From Verrucomicrobiota bacterium (lineage in GTDB: Bacteria > Verrucomicrobiota > Verrucomicrobiia > Limisphaerales > UBA9464): a stretch of 9,657 nucleotides of DNA. The position numbers and the translations under genes were made by a program. Of this stretch, positions 1 through 5,930 are shown piece by piece (position 1 is the stretch's first letter; each line of letters opens with the position of its first letter). A model generated the notes under the pieces. The model saw only the letters and a program-made list of their open reading frames with translations. It ran no database searches and had not been told where the DNA came from. The stretch lies in assembly GCA_947464705.1 (NCBI GenBank), contig CANHYD010000066.1, positions 1-9,657 on the forward strand, in the 5' to 3' direction.

Positions 1-336
1 CACGAGGCTGGCGCGGCCCAGATTGCCCCCGCGCCACGGTGCTTTCGATGGCACGGCTGTATGCAGGATTCGCAAGGATCGCGAGTCTCCGGAAAGGATT
101 GAGACACCCGAGGTGCTGGGCGGGATCGTCCGCAATTCGGTGCTGATCCGGTCCATGACCAGACGGACCGCGGACAAGGCGTCTGCCTTGCGCAGGATCT
201 CTTCTCGGAGCACGGCGGACTGCTGGTAAAACATCAGGACTCCCGAGAACAACCCGACGCCGATGACGATCGCAAGAACCACCTCGATGAGGGTGAAGCC
301 TCGAGAGCCGATGCTGTTCTTGGCGGAGATCCTCAT
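1..336 (-). CDS. gspJ: Type II secretion minor pseudopilin GspJ-like, N-terminal part (runs off the left edge)
   Basis: The first 112 residues of a prepilin-type protein are visible, and the frame stays open to the window edge. The N-terminus has a short basic leader, then the prepilin peptidase site G13|F14 followed by TLIEVVLAIVIGVGLF, with Glu18 at the conserved +5 position and a hydrophobic helix to about residue 36. The following stretch, ending LVMDRISTELRTI (about residues 61-73), resembles the helix after the pilin stem in GspJ proteins. GspJ is a minor pseudopilin that caps the type II secretion pseudopilus with GspI and GspK. Its ATG overlaps the TGA of the upstream gspI-like gene (ATGA), which implies translational coupling. 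Assignment to GspJ rather than another pseudopilin rests on this helix and on its place after G, H and I, so the family is firm and the letter less so. gspK would be expected further left, outside the window. Confidence 0.8.
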   Translation of the reverse strand, partial: MRISAKNSIGSRGFTLIEVVLAIVIGVGLFSGVLMFYQQSAVLREEILRKADALSAVRLVMDRISTELRTIPPSTSGVSILSGDSRSLRILHTAVPSKAPWRGGNLGRASLV

Positions 337-767
337 GGTGCCGGAACGGTGTCGTCCAAAGAGGGTTGTTCCGCGGTGGAGATTCCCCTCGAAGGGGTGA
401 GGATGACTTGGGCCAGTCGGCGCACCAGTTCTGGGTCGGTATGGCGGATGACGATTTCGTGCGGCGATCCCGGCGTGTCACCACCCGGCGGGATGATTTG
501 CCACGTCCAGTTGGTAAAGGGGGCATCGAAGGGTGCGGGGCCCAAAACACCCGGCGAGCGGAGCCCGGTCTCCATCTCAGCAACCACTGAGGCTGCCAGG
601 TTGTCGGCATGCACTCCCAATCGTAGGCGTTCCTCGCTGTCGATGGCCGACCGGAGAGCACTGCTGACAATTGCGGCTGCGGCGACGAACAGAACCAGTG
701 CCAACACCACCTCCAGCAGCACCGCGCCTTGGGCCGGTCTGGGTTGATAATGAGACCGATTCAGCAT
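333..767 (-). CDS. gspI: Type II secretion minor pseudopilin GspI-like
   Basis: This is a 144-residue small pseudopilin, close to the usual GspI size. It has a basic leader, a prepilin peptidase site after Gly14, and mature N-terminus AVLLEVVLALVLFV with Glu19 at +5. The LLEV-VLAL pattern is typical of GspI, which binds GspJ and GspK at the pseudopilus tip. The mature +1 residue is Ala instead of the usual Phe or Met. ATG at 767 is chosen; a GTG codon lies directly upstream at 770, and neither has a clear Shine-Dalgarno sequence. The gene lies 71 bp after gspH, and that gap holds a short heptamer repeat. Its stop overlaps the gspJ start by ATGA. The C-terminal half (about residues 80-144, Pro-rich with an IVIRHTDPELVRRLAQVIL segment) has no motif I can name. 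Confidence 0.8.
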   Translation of the reverse strand: MLNRSHYQPRPAQGAVLLEVVLALVLFVAAAAIVSSALRSAIDSEERLRLGVHADNLAASVVAEMETGLRSPGVLGPAPFDAPFTNWTWQIIPPGGDTPGSPHEIVIRHTDPELVRRLAQVILTPSRGISTAEQPSLDDTVPAP

Positions 768-770
768 CAC

Positions 771-807
771 GGGGACTGGGGACTCGCGGGGCTGAGGACT
801 TGGGACG
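771..807. repeat. Degenerate heptamer tandem repeat in the gspH-gspI gap
   Basis: Read on the plus strand, GGGGACT occurs twice in tandem (771-777 and 778-784). After a CG dinucleotide come the variant units CGGGGCT (787-793), GAGGACT (794-800) and TGGGACG (801-807). On the coding (minus) strand the units read AGTCCCC/AGTCCTC, and they end immediately before the GTG/ATG start codons of the gspI-like gene. The tract fills about half of the 71-bp gap between gspH and gspI. It has no obvious coding role and replaces the usual ribosome-binding sequence there. Confidence 0.5.
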
Positions 808-838
808 CCGGAGCGATGCCGCTGTAGAAGTGGACCGC

Positions 839-1747
839 TCAGCGTCGGGATTTGGCCGTCGCCGCTGAATCAGCCATTTGGGAAGCGGTTTGCTGGGAGG
901 AACGGATGGATTCGGAGCCGGGGTCCGAGGCGGAGGGGGCTTCTTTCCAGCGGCGGCGGGTCGTTCCGGTGACACTCTCGAGGTGAACGGCCACCTCTCG
1001 GGAGTCGTCGCTGTCGCGGGATGCCAAAACAATCGTGGCTCCGTCACAGGAGCCGTCTGGGTAGAAGGTGATGGTGGCTTCACCTGGGTTGGTGCCACCG
1101 GCGGATGCGCGCGAGGAGGTTTCAGAGAAGGCCCCGAAACCCATGTCCGAGTCCGATGCGGTGTTGGATATGAGGTTGGCGTCGCTGGACAACGGACTGT
1201 TGGGCAGTTCCAGACTGTCCGGGGATGAGGAGGTCCGCATTTGCGAGTTGCCGCCGCCTTGAGAGTCGAGGGTTGCCGCGTCTTCGTGGCTCTCCGAATT
1301 CTTGGATTCACGACCCACCGAGCGGATTTCCACCAGTTCAGAGACATCGGCCACATCACCGGAAAGAGAGGGAATGGATTCGAAGACTCCCGGTGCGCGT
1401 GCGGGATCCGCCTCCCAAAGAATGCTCAGGGAATTGAGGGGTTCGTCGCTATTGCCGCCGCCAACAGAAGCCGATGGGTCCGCGGAGGAATTCGAGGACG
1501 AGGAAGCCTCGGCGGTGGTCACCACCACTTGGACCTTGCGACCGGTGTTGGCCGCGTGAGCCCGGGCGAACCGCATGGCTGTCTCCAACCGCTCCACTCC
1601 TTCATTAAGCTGGGCACTTCGCTGAAGGCTGGAAAACCCAAAGACGGCCGCCCCCATCAACCCGGCCAGCAAGGTGACGGCCAACAGCAGCTCCACGAGA
1701 GTGAAGCCACCGCGCCGAGACCGAGACTGGAAGGGGAGAGACCTCAT
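839..1747 (-). CDS. gspH: Type II secretion minor pseudopilin GspH-like with a long Ser-rich insertion
   Basis: This 302-residue prepilin-type protein is much longer than a typical GspH (roughly 170-200). The N-terminus has leader MRSLPFQSRSRRGG, cleavage at Gly14|Phe15, then TLVELLLAVTLLAGLMG with Glu19 at +5. The segment ERLETAMRFARAHAANTGRKVQVVV (about 52-76) is the GspH-type helix plus first strand. The C-terminal part (about 224-263), with ITFYPDGSCDG followed by IVLASRD, matches the end of the GspH fold. Between them, about residues 79-222 are dominated by Ser, Asp, Asn and Gly, broken by a short strand-like SILWEADP (108-115). A second Ser/Ala-rich tail covers about 269-302. GspH links the pilus tip complex to the GspG fibre. 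It starts 8 bp after the gspG stop, so the genes are almost certainly co-transcribed. The family call is firm; the function of the insertion is unknown. Confidence 0.82.
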   Translation of the reverse strand: MRSLPFQSRSRRGGFTLVELLLAVTLLAGLMGAAVFGFSSLQRSAQLNEGVERLETAMRFARAHAANTGRKVQVVVTTAEASSSSNSSADPSASVGGGNSDEPLNSLSILWEADPARAPGVFESIPSLSGDVADVSELVEIRSVGRESKNSESHEDAATLDSQGGGNSQMRTSSSPDSLELPNSPLSSDANLISNTASDSDMGFGAFSETSSRASAGGTNPGEATITFYPDGSCDGATIVLASRDSDDSREVAVHLESVTGTTRRRWKEAPSASDPGSESIRSSQQTASQMADSAATAKSRR

Positions 1748-1755
1748 CGACTCAG

Positions 1756-2301
1756 TTAATTGGCGGAGCCGCCGGTATTGCCGCTAGCACTGGCACCACC
1801 AGCACCCGAGGTGTCGGACTCGGTGGCCATCTTGATGTCGTCGTCATTGTCCGGTTGACCATCCGGACCCACGGAATAGAGCTTGTAGGGCAGGGCAGAC
1901 TTGGCGCCATCGGCTGCCTGGGAACGATCCACCACTTCGTAGCGCAGAGGGAATCCCCACGGATCATCCAGGCGAGTGCCGGGTTTCAAGTAAGGGCCTT
2001 GCCATTTCTCTCCTTGGCGCTCGTTTTCGAACGTAGGCTTGGTGAGCAGTGCATTCAATCCGCCTTCTTGCTCGGTCGGATAGTGACCGAGGTTTAAGCG
2101 GTAGGTGTCTAGAGCACTGGAGAGGTTGTTGAGCAGCAACCGGGTGGTGTTTTTTTCTGCACCTTCTTGTTGAGGTAGCACAAACACCACCAAAGCACCT
2201 GCCAAAAGCAGGATGATGACGATGACCAACAGGATTTCGATGAGCGTGAAGCCTGCGGCTTTGCGGACGCGACGAGCGGCGGATGGTAACGAGAGTCTCA
2301 T
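1756..2301 (-). CDS. gspG: Type II secretion major pseudopilin GspG
   Basis: This is a clear GspG of 181 residues. A basic leader is followed by the prepilin peptidase site Gly17|Phe18 and TLIEILLVIVIILLLAG, with Glu22 at +5. The soluble domain shows GspG hallmarks: ALDTYRLNLGHYPTEQEGGLNAL (63-85), WQGPYLK (100-106), the DPWGFPLRY turn (113-121) and the Asp-rich YSVGPDGQPDNDDDI segment (142-156), where GspG proteins bind calcium. GspG polymerises into the periplasmic pseudopilus that pushes folded substrates through the secretin. After the calcium site there is an extra tail of about 25 residues rich in Gly, Ser, Ala and Thr. This is the first gene of the visible cluster and lies beyond the ilvB terminator, so its promoter should be in 2302-2420, although I see no convincing promoter there. 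No good Shine-Dalgarno precedes the ATG. Confidence 0.95.
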   Translation of the reverse strand: MRLSLPSAARRVRKAAGFTLIEILLVIVIILLLAGALVVFVLPQQEGAEKNTTRLLLNNLSSALDTYRLNLGHYPTEQEGGLNALLTKPTFENERQGEKWQGPYLKPGTRLDDPWGFPLRYEVVDRSQAADGAKSALPYKLYSVGPDGQPDNDDDIKMATESDTSGAGGASASGNTGGSAN

Positions 2302-2420
2302 GCGGTTCAGAACTGAATCCTAATGGCTGCTGACGGGTCGCGCCTAGAGACAATTCAATCCAATTTCATTTCGGTTTAGAAAAGGACGGTGGGCCGGAAT
2401 GCTCTTCAGGGAGACCCATG

Positions 2421-2454
2421 AAACAAAAAGACCGGAACCCCAGGGTTCCGGTCT
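2421..2454 (-). terminator. Intrinsic terminator of ilvB
   Basis: A perfect 12-bp inverted repeat (AGACCGGAACCC at 2429-2440 with its complement at 2443-2454, two bases between) is followed on the minus strand by TTTTTGTTT (2429-2421). With a realistic four-base loop the RNA stem is 11 bp. It lies 30 bp beyond the ilvB stop codon and separates ilvB from the downstream gspG cluster on the same strand. Confidence 0.9.
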
Positions 2455-2483
2455 GATCGGAGATCGTTGATGCTGTCTGAGGC

Positions 2484-4355
2484 CTACCACCGCATGTCGG
2501 CCACCGTGCGGCCGGCCGGGATAAACGGCAGCACGTGCTCGGTGTACGGCGTGATGATGTCCAGCACGTAGGGGGTTTCGGCAGCTAGCATCCGCTCCAA
2601 GGCGGCGCGCAGGTCCTTGCGGTACACCACGCGTTCGCAAGGCACACCGAAGCTGGTGCACACCTTGACGTAATCAGGATAAATGCCCGACCGATTGTCC
2701 GGGTTGCCGAGATAGGTGTGGCCTCGATTGCCATCGAAGAAGTTGTCCTCCCATTGCACCACCATGCCCAGATGCTGGTTGTTCAGCACGATGGCCTTGG
2801 CGGCGATCTTCTCGACATGGGCGGTGGCCAGTTCCTGAATGTTCATCAGGAAGGATCCATCGCCATCGATGTCGATCACTTGCTTGTCGGGGCGGGCCAC
2901 CTTGGCGCCCAGGGCGGCCGGGTAACCGTAGCCCATGGAACCGAGACCAGCGCTGGTGATGAACTGGCGGGCAAACTTGTACTTGTACCACTGACCGGCC
3001 CACATCTGGTGCTGGCCGACGCCGGTGGTGATGATCGCCTCGCCCTTCGTGAGTCGCCACAACTCCTCGATGACCATCTGAGGCAGGATGTATTCCTCGC
3101 CTTCCTTGTGGAACGGCTTGATGTGGGCCGAATCGACGATTTGACCCTCGGTCGTGTAGCGGAACGGGGCCTTGGCCTTCCATTCGGCCACTTGGCTATG
3201 CCAGGCGGGGAAGGTCTTCTGGATGCCCTTGCGTTGGGCGATCAGCGCGTTCATGCGCTGCAAGGCGTCCTTCAGATCGCCATGGATGGCGAGGTTGGCG
3301 CGCTTGTTTTTGTGGTGCTCGGAGGGGTCGATGTCCAAGTGGACGATGGTGGCTCCCTTGGCGAATTCGCTGAAGGCCCCCGTCACGCGGTCATCAAAGC
3401 GGACACCGAAAGCCAGCAGCAAATCGCATCCGTCTTTGAGCTTCACCATCGGCTCGGACGGATCCTTGCGCTGGGCGTACTCTCCATTGACCGCCCAGTT
3501 GGCGAACGCCGCTCCGTGCATGCCCAGCCAGCGCAGGGACAGCGGGTGCTCCTCGGGGAAGCCGCCGATGCCCATCAGCGTGGTGGTCAGGGGAATTTGG
3601 GTGGATTCAGCGAATTGCAGCAACTCGGCCGAGGCTCCGGCCGTGATGATACCGCCACCGCTGTAGATCACCGGTCGTTCGGACTTCTCGATGAGCCCGA
3701 TGATCTCATTGAGTGCCAGTTCGTCGGCGGCCACCCGGTCGGTGTATCCACGCAGGCGGGCCTTGACCTCATCCATGGTGGGCCACACGGGACGAGCCTT
3801 TTGCTGCTGAACATTCTTGGGGAAGTCCAGGACCACGGGGCCGGGACGGCCGCTCTGAGCGATGTAGAAGGCCTCCTTCACGATCCGCGGGATATCATTG
3901 ATATCCGTGATCAGGTAAGAGTGTTTCACGATCGGCAGCGTCACGCCGATCATGTCCGTCTCCTGAAAGGCGCCGCGACCGATCATCGACTGAGCCACCT
4001 GGCCAGTGATGGCGATCAGGGGGCACGAATCCACGTAGGCGTCGGCGATGGCCGTCACCAGATTGGTCGCTCCGGGACCGCTGGTCGCCATGCACACGCC
4101 GGCCTTGCCGGTGGCCCGGGCATAGCCTTCGGCGGCGAAGCTGCCGCCTTGTTCGTGACGGGGCAGGATGGTGCGGATCTTGGACTTCGTGAGCGACTGG
4201 TGGATCTCCATGCTCGCGCCGCCGGGATACGCGAAGATGACTTCGCAGCCCTCGCGCTCCAGCGCCTCGACAAAGATGTCGCGCCCGAACATCAGGGGGC
4301 CGATGTCTTTGTTGCTGTTGGTCTGATTGCTCTGCGTCGGGGTGGCCGTGCTCAT
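2484..4355 (-). CDS. ilvB: Acetolactate synthase (acetohydroxyacid synthase) large, catalytic subunit
   Basis: This 623-residue ThDP-dependent enzyme makes 2-acetolactate from two pyruvates, or acetohydroxybutyrate from pyruvate and 2-oxobutyrate. It catalyses the first common step of branched-chain amino acid synthesis in the cytosol. The N-terminal ThDP domain (about 22-185) has FAYPGGASMEIHQSL and the catalytic Glu68 in RHEQGGSFAAEGYARATGK. The central domain includes LLLAFGVRFDDRVTG (312-326). The C-terminal ThDP/Mg domain has GDGSFLMNIQEL (498-509) and NNQHLGMVVQWEDNFF (525-540), and the protein ends VLPFIPAGRTVADMRW. Two stretches look longer than in the standard enzyme: about 289-309, and about 398-424. 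The ATG at 4355 has an AAGGA ribosome-binding site 8 bases upstream. An in-frame ATG at 4454 would add 33 residues but runs through the leader hairpin and matches no AHAS sequence. No regulatory subunit gene (ilvN/ilvH) follows, so it must lie elsewhere. Confidence 0.96.
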   Translation of the reverse strand: MSTATPTQSNQTNSNKDIGPLMFGRDIFVEALEREGCEVIFAYPGGASMEIHQSLTKSKIRTILPRHEQGGSFAAEGYARATGKAGVCMATSGPGATNLVTAIADAYVDSCPLIAITGQVAQSMIGRGAFQETDMIGVTLPIVKHSYLITDINDIPRIVKEAFYIAQSGRPGPVVLDFPKNVQQQKARPVWPTMDEVKARLRGYTDRVAADELALNEIIGLIEKSERPVIYSGGGIITAGASAELLQFAESTQIPLTTTLMGIGGFPEEHPLSLRWLGMHGAAFANWAVNGEYAQRKDPSEPMVKLKDGCDLLLAFGVRFDDRVTGAFSEFAKGATIVHLDIDPSEHHKNKRANLAIHGDLKDALQRMNALIAQRKGIQKTFPAWHSQVAEWKAKAPFRYTTEGQIVDSAHIKPFHKEGEEYILPQMVIEELWRLTKGEAIITTGVGQHQMWAGQWYKYKFARQFITSAGLGSMGYGYPAALGAKVARPDKQVIDIDGDGSFLMNIQELATAHVEKIAAKAIVLNNQHLGMVVQWEDNFFDGNRGHTYLGNPDNRSGIYPDYVKVCTSFGVPCERVVYRKDLRAALERMLAAETPYVLDIITPYTEHVLPFIPAGRTVADMRW

Positions 4356-4363
4356 ATAGTGTG

Positions 4364-4368
4364 TCCTT
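4364..4368 (-). promoter_or_regulatory. Ribosome-binding site deciding the ilvB start
   Basis: AAGGA on the minus strand lies 8 bases before ATG 4355. It is one of the few good Shine-Dalgarno sequences in the window. It supports starting IlvB at 4355, downstream of the leader hairpin, instead of at the in-frame ATG 4454. Confidence 0.75.
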
Positions 4369-4403
4369 GTTCTTGGCCGGTGGTCGTGGATTTCCCTGTT
4401 TGG

Positions 4404-4438
4404 AACAAAAAACCCACGACCGTCGCCGGCCGTGGGTT
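4404..4438 (-). terminator. Candidate attenuator terminator in the ilvB leader
   Basis: On the minus strand AACCCACGGCC (4438-4428) pairs with GGUCGUGGGUU (4421-4411) around a six-base loop, GGCGAC. This gives an 11-bp RNA stem with one G-U pair (4430 with 4419). The same stem on the plus strand would have an A-C mismatch, so it is better formed in ilvB-sense RNA. The stem runs into TTTTTTGTT (4412-4404). It stands between the 25-codon leader ORF and the ilvB ribosome-binding site, so it would stop transcription before ilvB. Taken alone it is a good intrinsic terminator; its role as an attenuator is inferred from the surrounding sequence. Confidence 0.8.
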
Positions 4439-4486
4439 CTTGTGAAAGCTGCATCAAGCGTTACGACAAGTCCCATCGGCGGCCGG
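4426..4486 (-). promoter_or_regulatory. Possible antiterminator pairing in the ilvB leader
   Basis: Within the leader ORF, CCGGCCG (4486-4480, over the Pro-Ala-Ala codons) is exactly complementary to CGGCCGG (4432-4426) in the ascending arm and loop of the terminator hairpin. Forming this 7-bp GC helix would break the terminator. Immediately upstream, CUGGU (4501-4497, within the Leu-Val control codons) can pair with ACCGG (4487-4483, with one G-U pair). That would hide the antiterminator sequence when no ribosome stalls there. This gives the three mutually exclusive pairings expected of leader-peptide attenuation. The helices were found by eye, with no folding calculation. Confidence 0.5.
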
Positions 4487-4531
4487 TGGGCCACCTACCA
4501 GTACGGGTACTACGTTGTTCGTTTCGCTCAT
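4454..4531 (-). CDS. Candidate ilvB leader peptide (25 aa, valine-rich control region)
   Basis: This short ORF starts at ATG 4531 and encodes a 25-residue peptide, MSETNN, then VVPVLV, then a Gly/Pro/Ala-rich end, closing with TGA at 4456-4454. Residues 7-12 contain four valines and one leucine, two end products of the pathway that ilvB begins. All four valines use GTA, a codon I see rarely in the neighbouring genes, which favour GTG and GTC. The ORF sits 15 bases upstream of a terminator-like hairpin and 98 bases upstream of the ilvB start. This is the arrangement known for ilvB, ilvGMEDA and leu leader peptides in other bacteria. The stop overlaps an ATG (TGATG) in frame with ilvB. No clear Shine-Dalgarno precedes it, so translation may be weak or nearly leaderless. 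The frame is open further upstream to 4645, but that part overlaps the hisS start region and looks non-coding. Confidence 0.6.
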   Translation of the reverse strand: MSETNNVVPVLVGGPPAADGTCRNA

Positions 4532-4547
4532 GACGATGGAATAAAGT

Positions 4548-4561
4548 GGCCTGAACAGGCC
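4548..4561. promoter_or_regulatory. Perfect 6-2-6 inverted repeat in the ilvB/hisS divergent region
   Basis: GGCCTG-AA-CAGGCC is a perfect dyad, starting 17 bases upstream of the leader-peptide ATG (4531) and ending about 80 bases before the hisS start. Its place in the divergent intergenic region fits an operator. The protein that might bind it is not evident, and it matches no operator consensus I can name. Confidence 0.35.
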
Positions 4562-4643
4562 GGAGTGGTCAAGCCCAAGCCCGGGGTCGTTGTCAATCAG
4601 TGCCTTGCCGCGGGAGAAGCGCTGCGGTTTGATCTGCGGCCAC

Positions 4644-5903
4644 ATGGAATGCCTCCCCGGTTTCCGCGAATTCTATCCTGAGCCTCTGCCTCTCAAGGAC
4701 GCATGGTCCTGCGATGCGCGCAATCACCTCTTCGACGCCTGGCGGCAGACCGCCCGTTGCTACGGATTCCGAGAATACGATGGGCCTCCACTGGAGCCGC
4801 TCGAACTCTACACGGCCAAATCCGGGGCCGAGATCGTGGGGCAGTTGTTCAACTTCGTGGACAAGGGTGACCGGGCTGTTTCGATGCGTCCGGAGATGAC
4901 GCCGACGGTAGCCCGGATGATTGCCGCGGCGGAGCGGGCCTACAAAAAACCCATCAAATGGTTCTCGATGCCGCAGCTCTTTCGCTACGAGAAGCAGCAG
5001 CGCGGCCGTCTCCGGGAACACTTCCAGCTGAACTGCGACATTTTCGGCGAGGCCGATGTCGCCGCGGACGCCGAGATCATCGCCCTGCTGATTGATGTCC
5101 TGCGCCGTCTCGGGCTGGACTCTCAAGATGTGGTGATCCGACTGAGCAGCCGCCAGGCATGGCAGCGTTTCTACGAATCGCGTCAGGGTGATCCGGCCCG
5201 GGCCTACGAGTTCTATCAGGTCATCGACAAGATCGAGCGTGAGAAACCCGATGTCACCGCCGAGAAGCTCCGGTCCTTGAGCATCGATGTGGCGGATGTC
5301 CGCAGCTTTATTGAGGCTGGAGTGCCGACTCCCGAACTGCAGGCAGTGCTCGACAATCTTTCTGCCCGTGGGCTCCGCGATTATGTCGCTGTGGACTACA
5401 ACGTGATCCGTGGCTTGGCCTATTACACCGGGGTCGTTTTCGAGGCGTTTGATCGCAAGGGCGAATTCCGAGCCATCGCCGGCGGTGGTCGGTACGATCA
5501 GTTGGTGAAGCTGCTGAGCCACGGCAAGGTGGACTTGCCCGCGTTGGGTTTTGGCATGGGCGATGTGGTCCTGCTCGAGTTGCTCAAGGCCCGAGGCAAG
5601 CTGCCGTCCTTCAACGCGGGGTTGGACTGCGTGGTGATTGTCGAAGACGAGTCTCTCCGTGCCGAGTCGTTGCATTTGGTTCAGCAACTGCGCCAGATCG
5701 GACGTGGGGTGGAGTACAGCCTGACTCCGGCCAAGGGAGACAAGCAGCTCAAGCGAGCCCTGGAATTGGGAGCCCGCTATGGCCACTGGGTTCAGCGCGA
5801 CGCCCACGGAAAGATCGTCTATCGCACTCGCCACCTGGTCAGTCGGTGTGAGTTGACCGGCGACCTGAAATCGGCACTGACCACGAGTGATCCTTTGAGA
5901 TAG
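4644..5903 (+). CDS. hisS: Histidyl-tRNA synthetase
   Basis: This 419-residue class II aminoacyl-tRNA synthetase charges tRNA-His in the cytosol. Visible motifs are LPGFREFYPE near the N-terminus (4-13), RPEMTPTVAR (82-91), motif 2 as FRYEKQQRGRLREHFQ (113-128), the HisRS-specific RGLAYYTG (256-263; RGLDYYTG in most HisRS), AIAGGGRYDQLV (277-288) and a motif 3 region GFGMGDVVL (302-310). The C-terminal part (about 327-410) fits the anticodon-binding domain, which argues against the shorter HisZ regulatory subunit. Motif 3 lacks the usual GLERL-type arginine. ATG 4644 is chosen because homology begins at once after it. An in-frame TTG at 4629 with GGGAGA 11 bases upstream is a possible alternative. 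It is divergent from ilvB, and the ABC gene follows after 27 bp on the same strand. Confidence 0.92.
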   Translation: MECLPGFREFYPEPLPLKDAWSCDARNHLFDAWRQTARCYGFREYDGPPLEPLELYTAKSGAEIVGQLFNFVDKGDRAVSMRPEMTPTVARMIAAAERAYKKPIKWFSMPQLFRYEKQQRGRLREHFQLNCDIFGEADVAADAEIIALLIDVLRRLGLDSQDVVIRLSSRQAWQRFYESRQGDPARAYEFYQVIDKIEREKPDVTAEKLRSLSIDVADVRSFIEAGVPTPELQAVLDNLSARGLRDYVAVDYNVIRGLAYYTGVVFEAFDRKGEFRAIAGGGRYDQLVKLLSHGKVDLPALGFGMGDVVLLELLKARGKLPSFNAGLDCVVIVEDESLRAESLHLVQQLRQIGRGVEYSLTPAKGDKQLKRALELGARYGHWVQRDAHGKIVYRTRHLVSRCELTGDLKSALTTSDPLR

Positions 5904-5930
5904 TTCGATAGCCCCCTCCCGGATTCGGCC

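Noticed and set aside
577..1359. A 260-codon minus-strand frame overlapping gspH and gspI
   Set aside because: It is a Pro/Thr/Arg-rich out-of-frame translation of the Ser-rich gspH region, and gspH and gspI account for the same bases with clear pilin features.
2718..4445. A 575-codon open frame on the plus strand, antisense to ilvB
   Set aside because: The sequence is low-information, rich in Gly, His, Leu and Asp, and shows no family features. ilvB on the opposite strand is unambiguous.
4540..4596. A TTGACA on the minus strand (4596-4591) and a TTTATT (4545-4540) as a sigma-70 promoter for the ilvB leader
   Set aside because: The hexamers are too far apart to form one promoter, and the sequence 17 bases after TTGACA does not resemble a -10 box. 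A nearer TTGACC (4572-4567) leaves a 21-base spacer.
4532..4645. An upstream extension of the leader peptide to 63 residues starting at 4645
   Set aside because: It would run opposite the first codons and upstream region of hisS, its sequence is unremarkable, and the short form beginning at 4531 has the compact layout expected of leader peptides.
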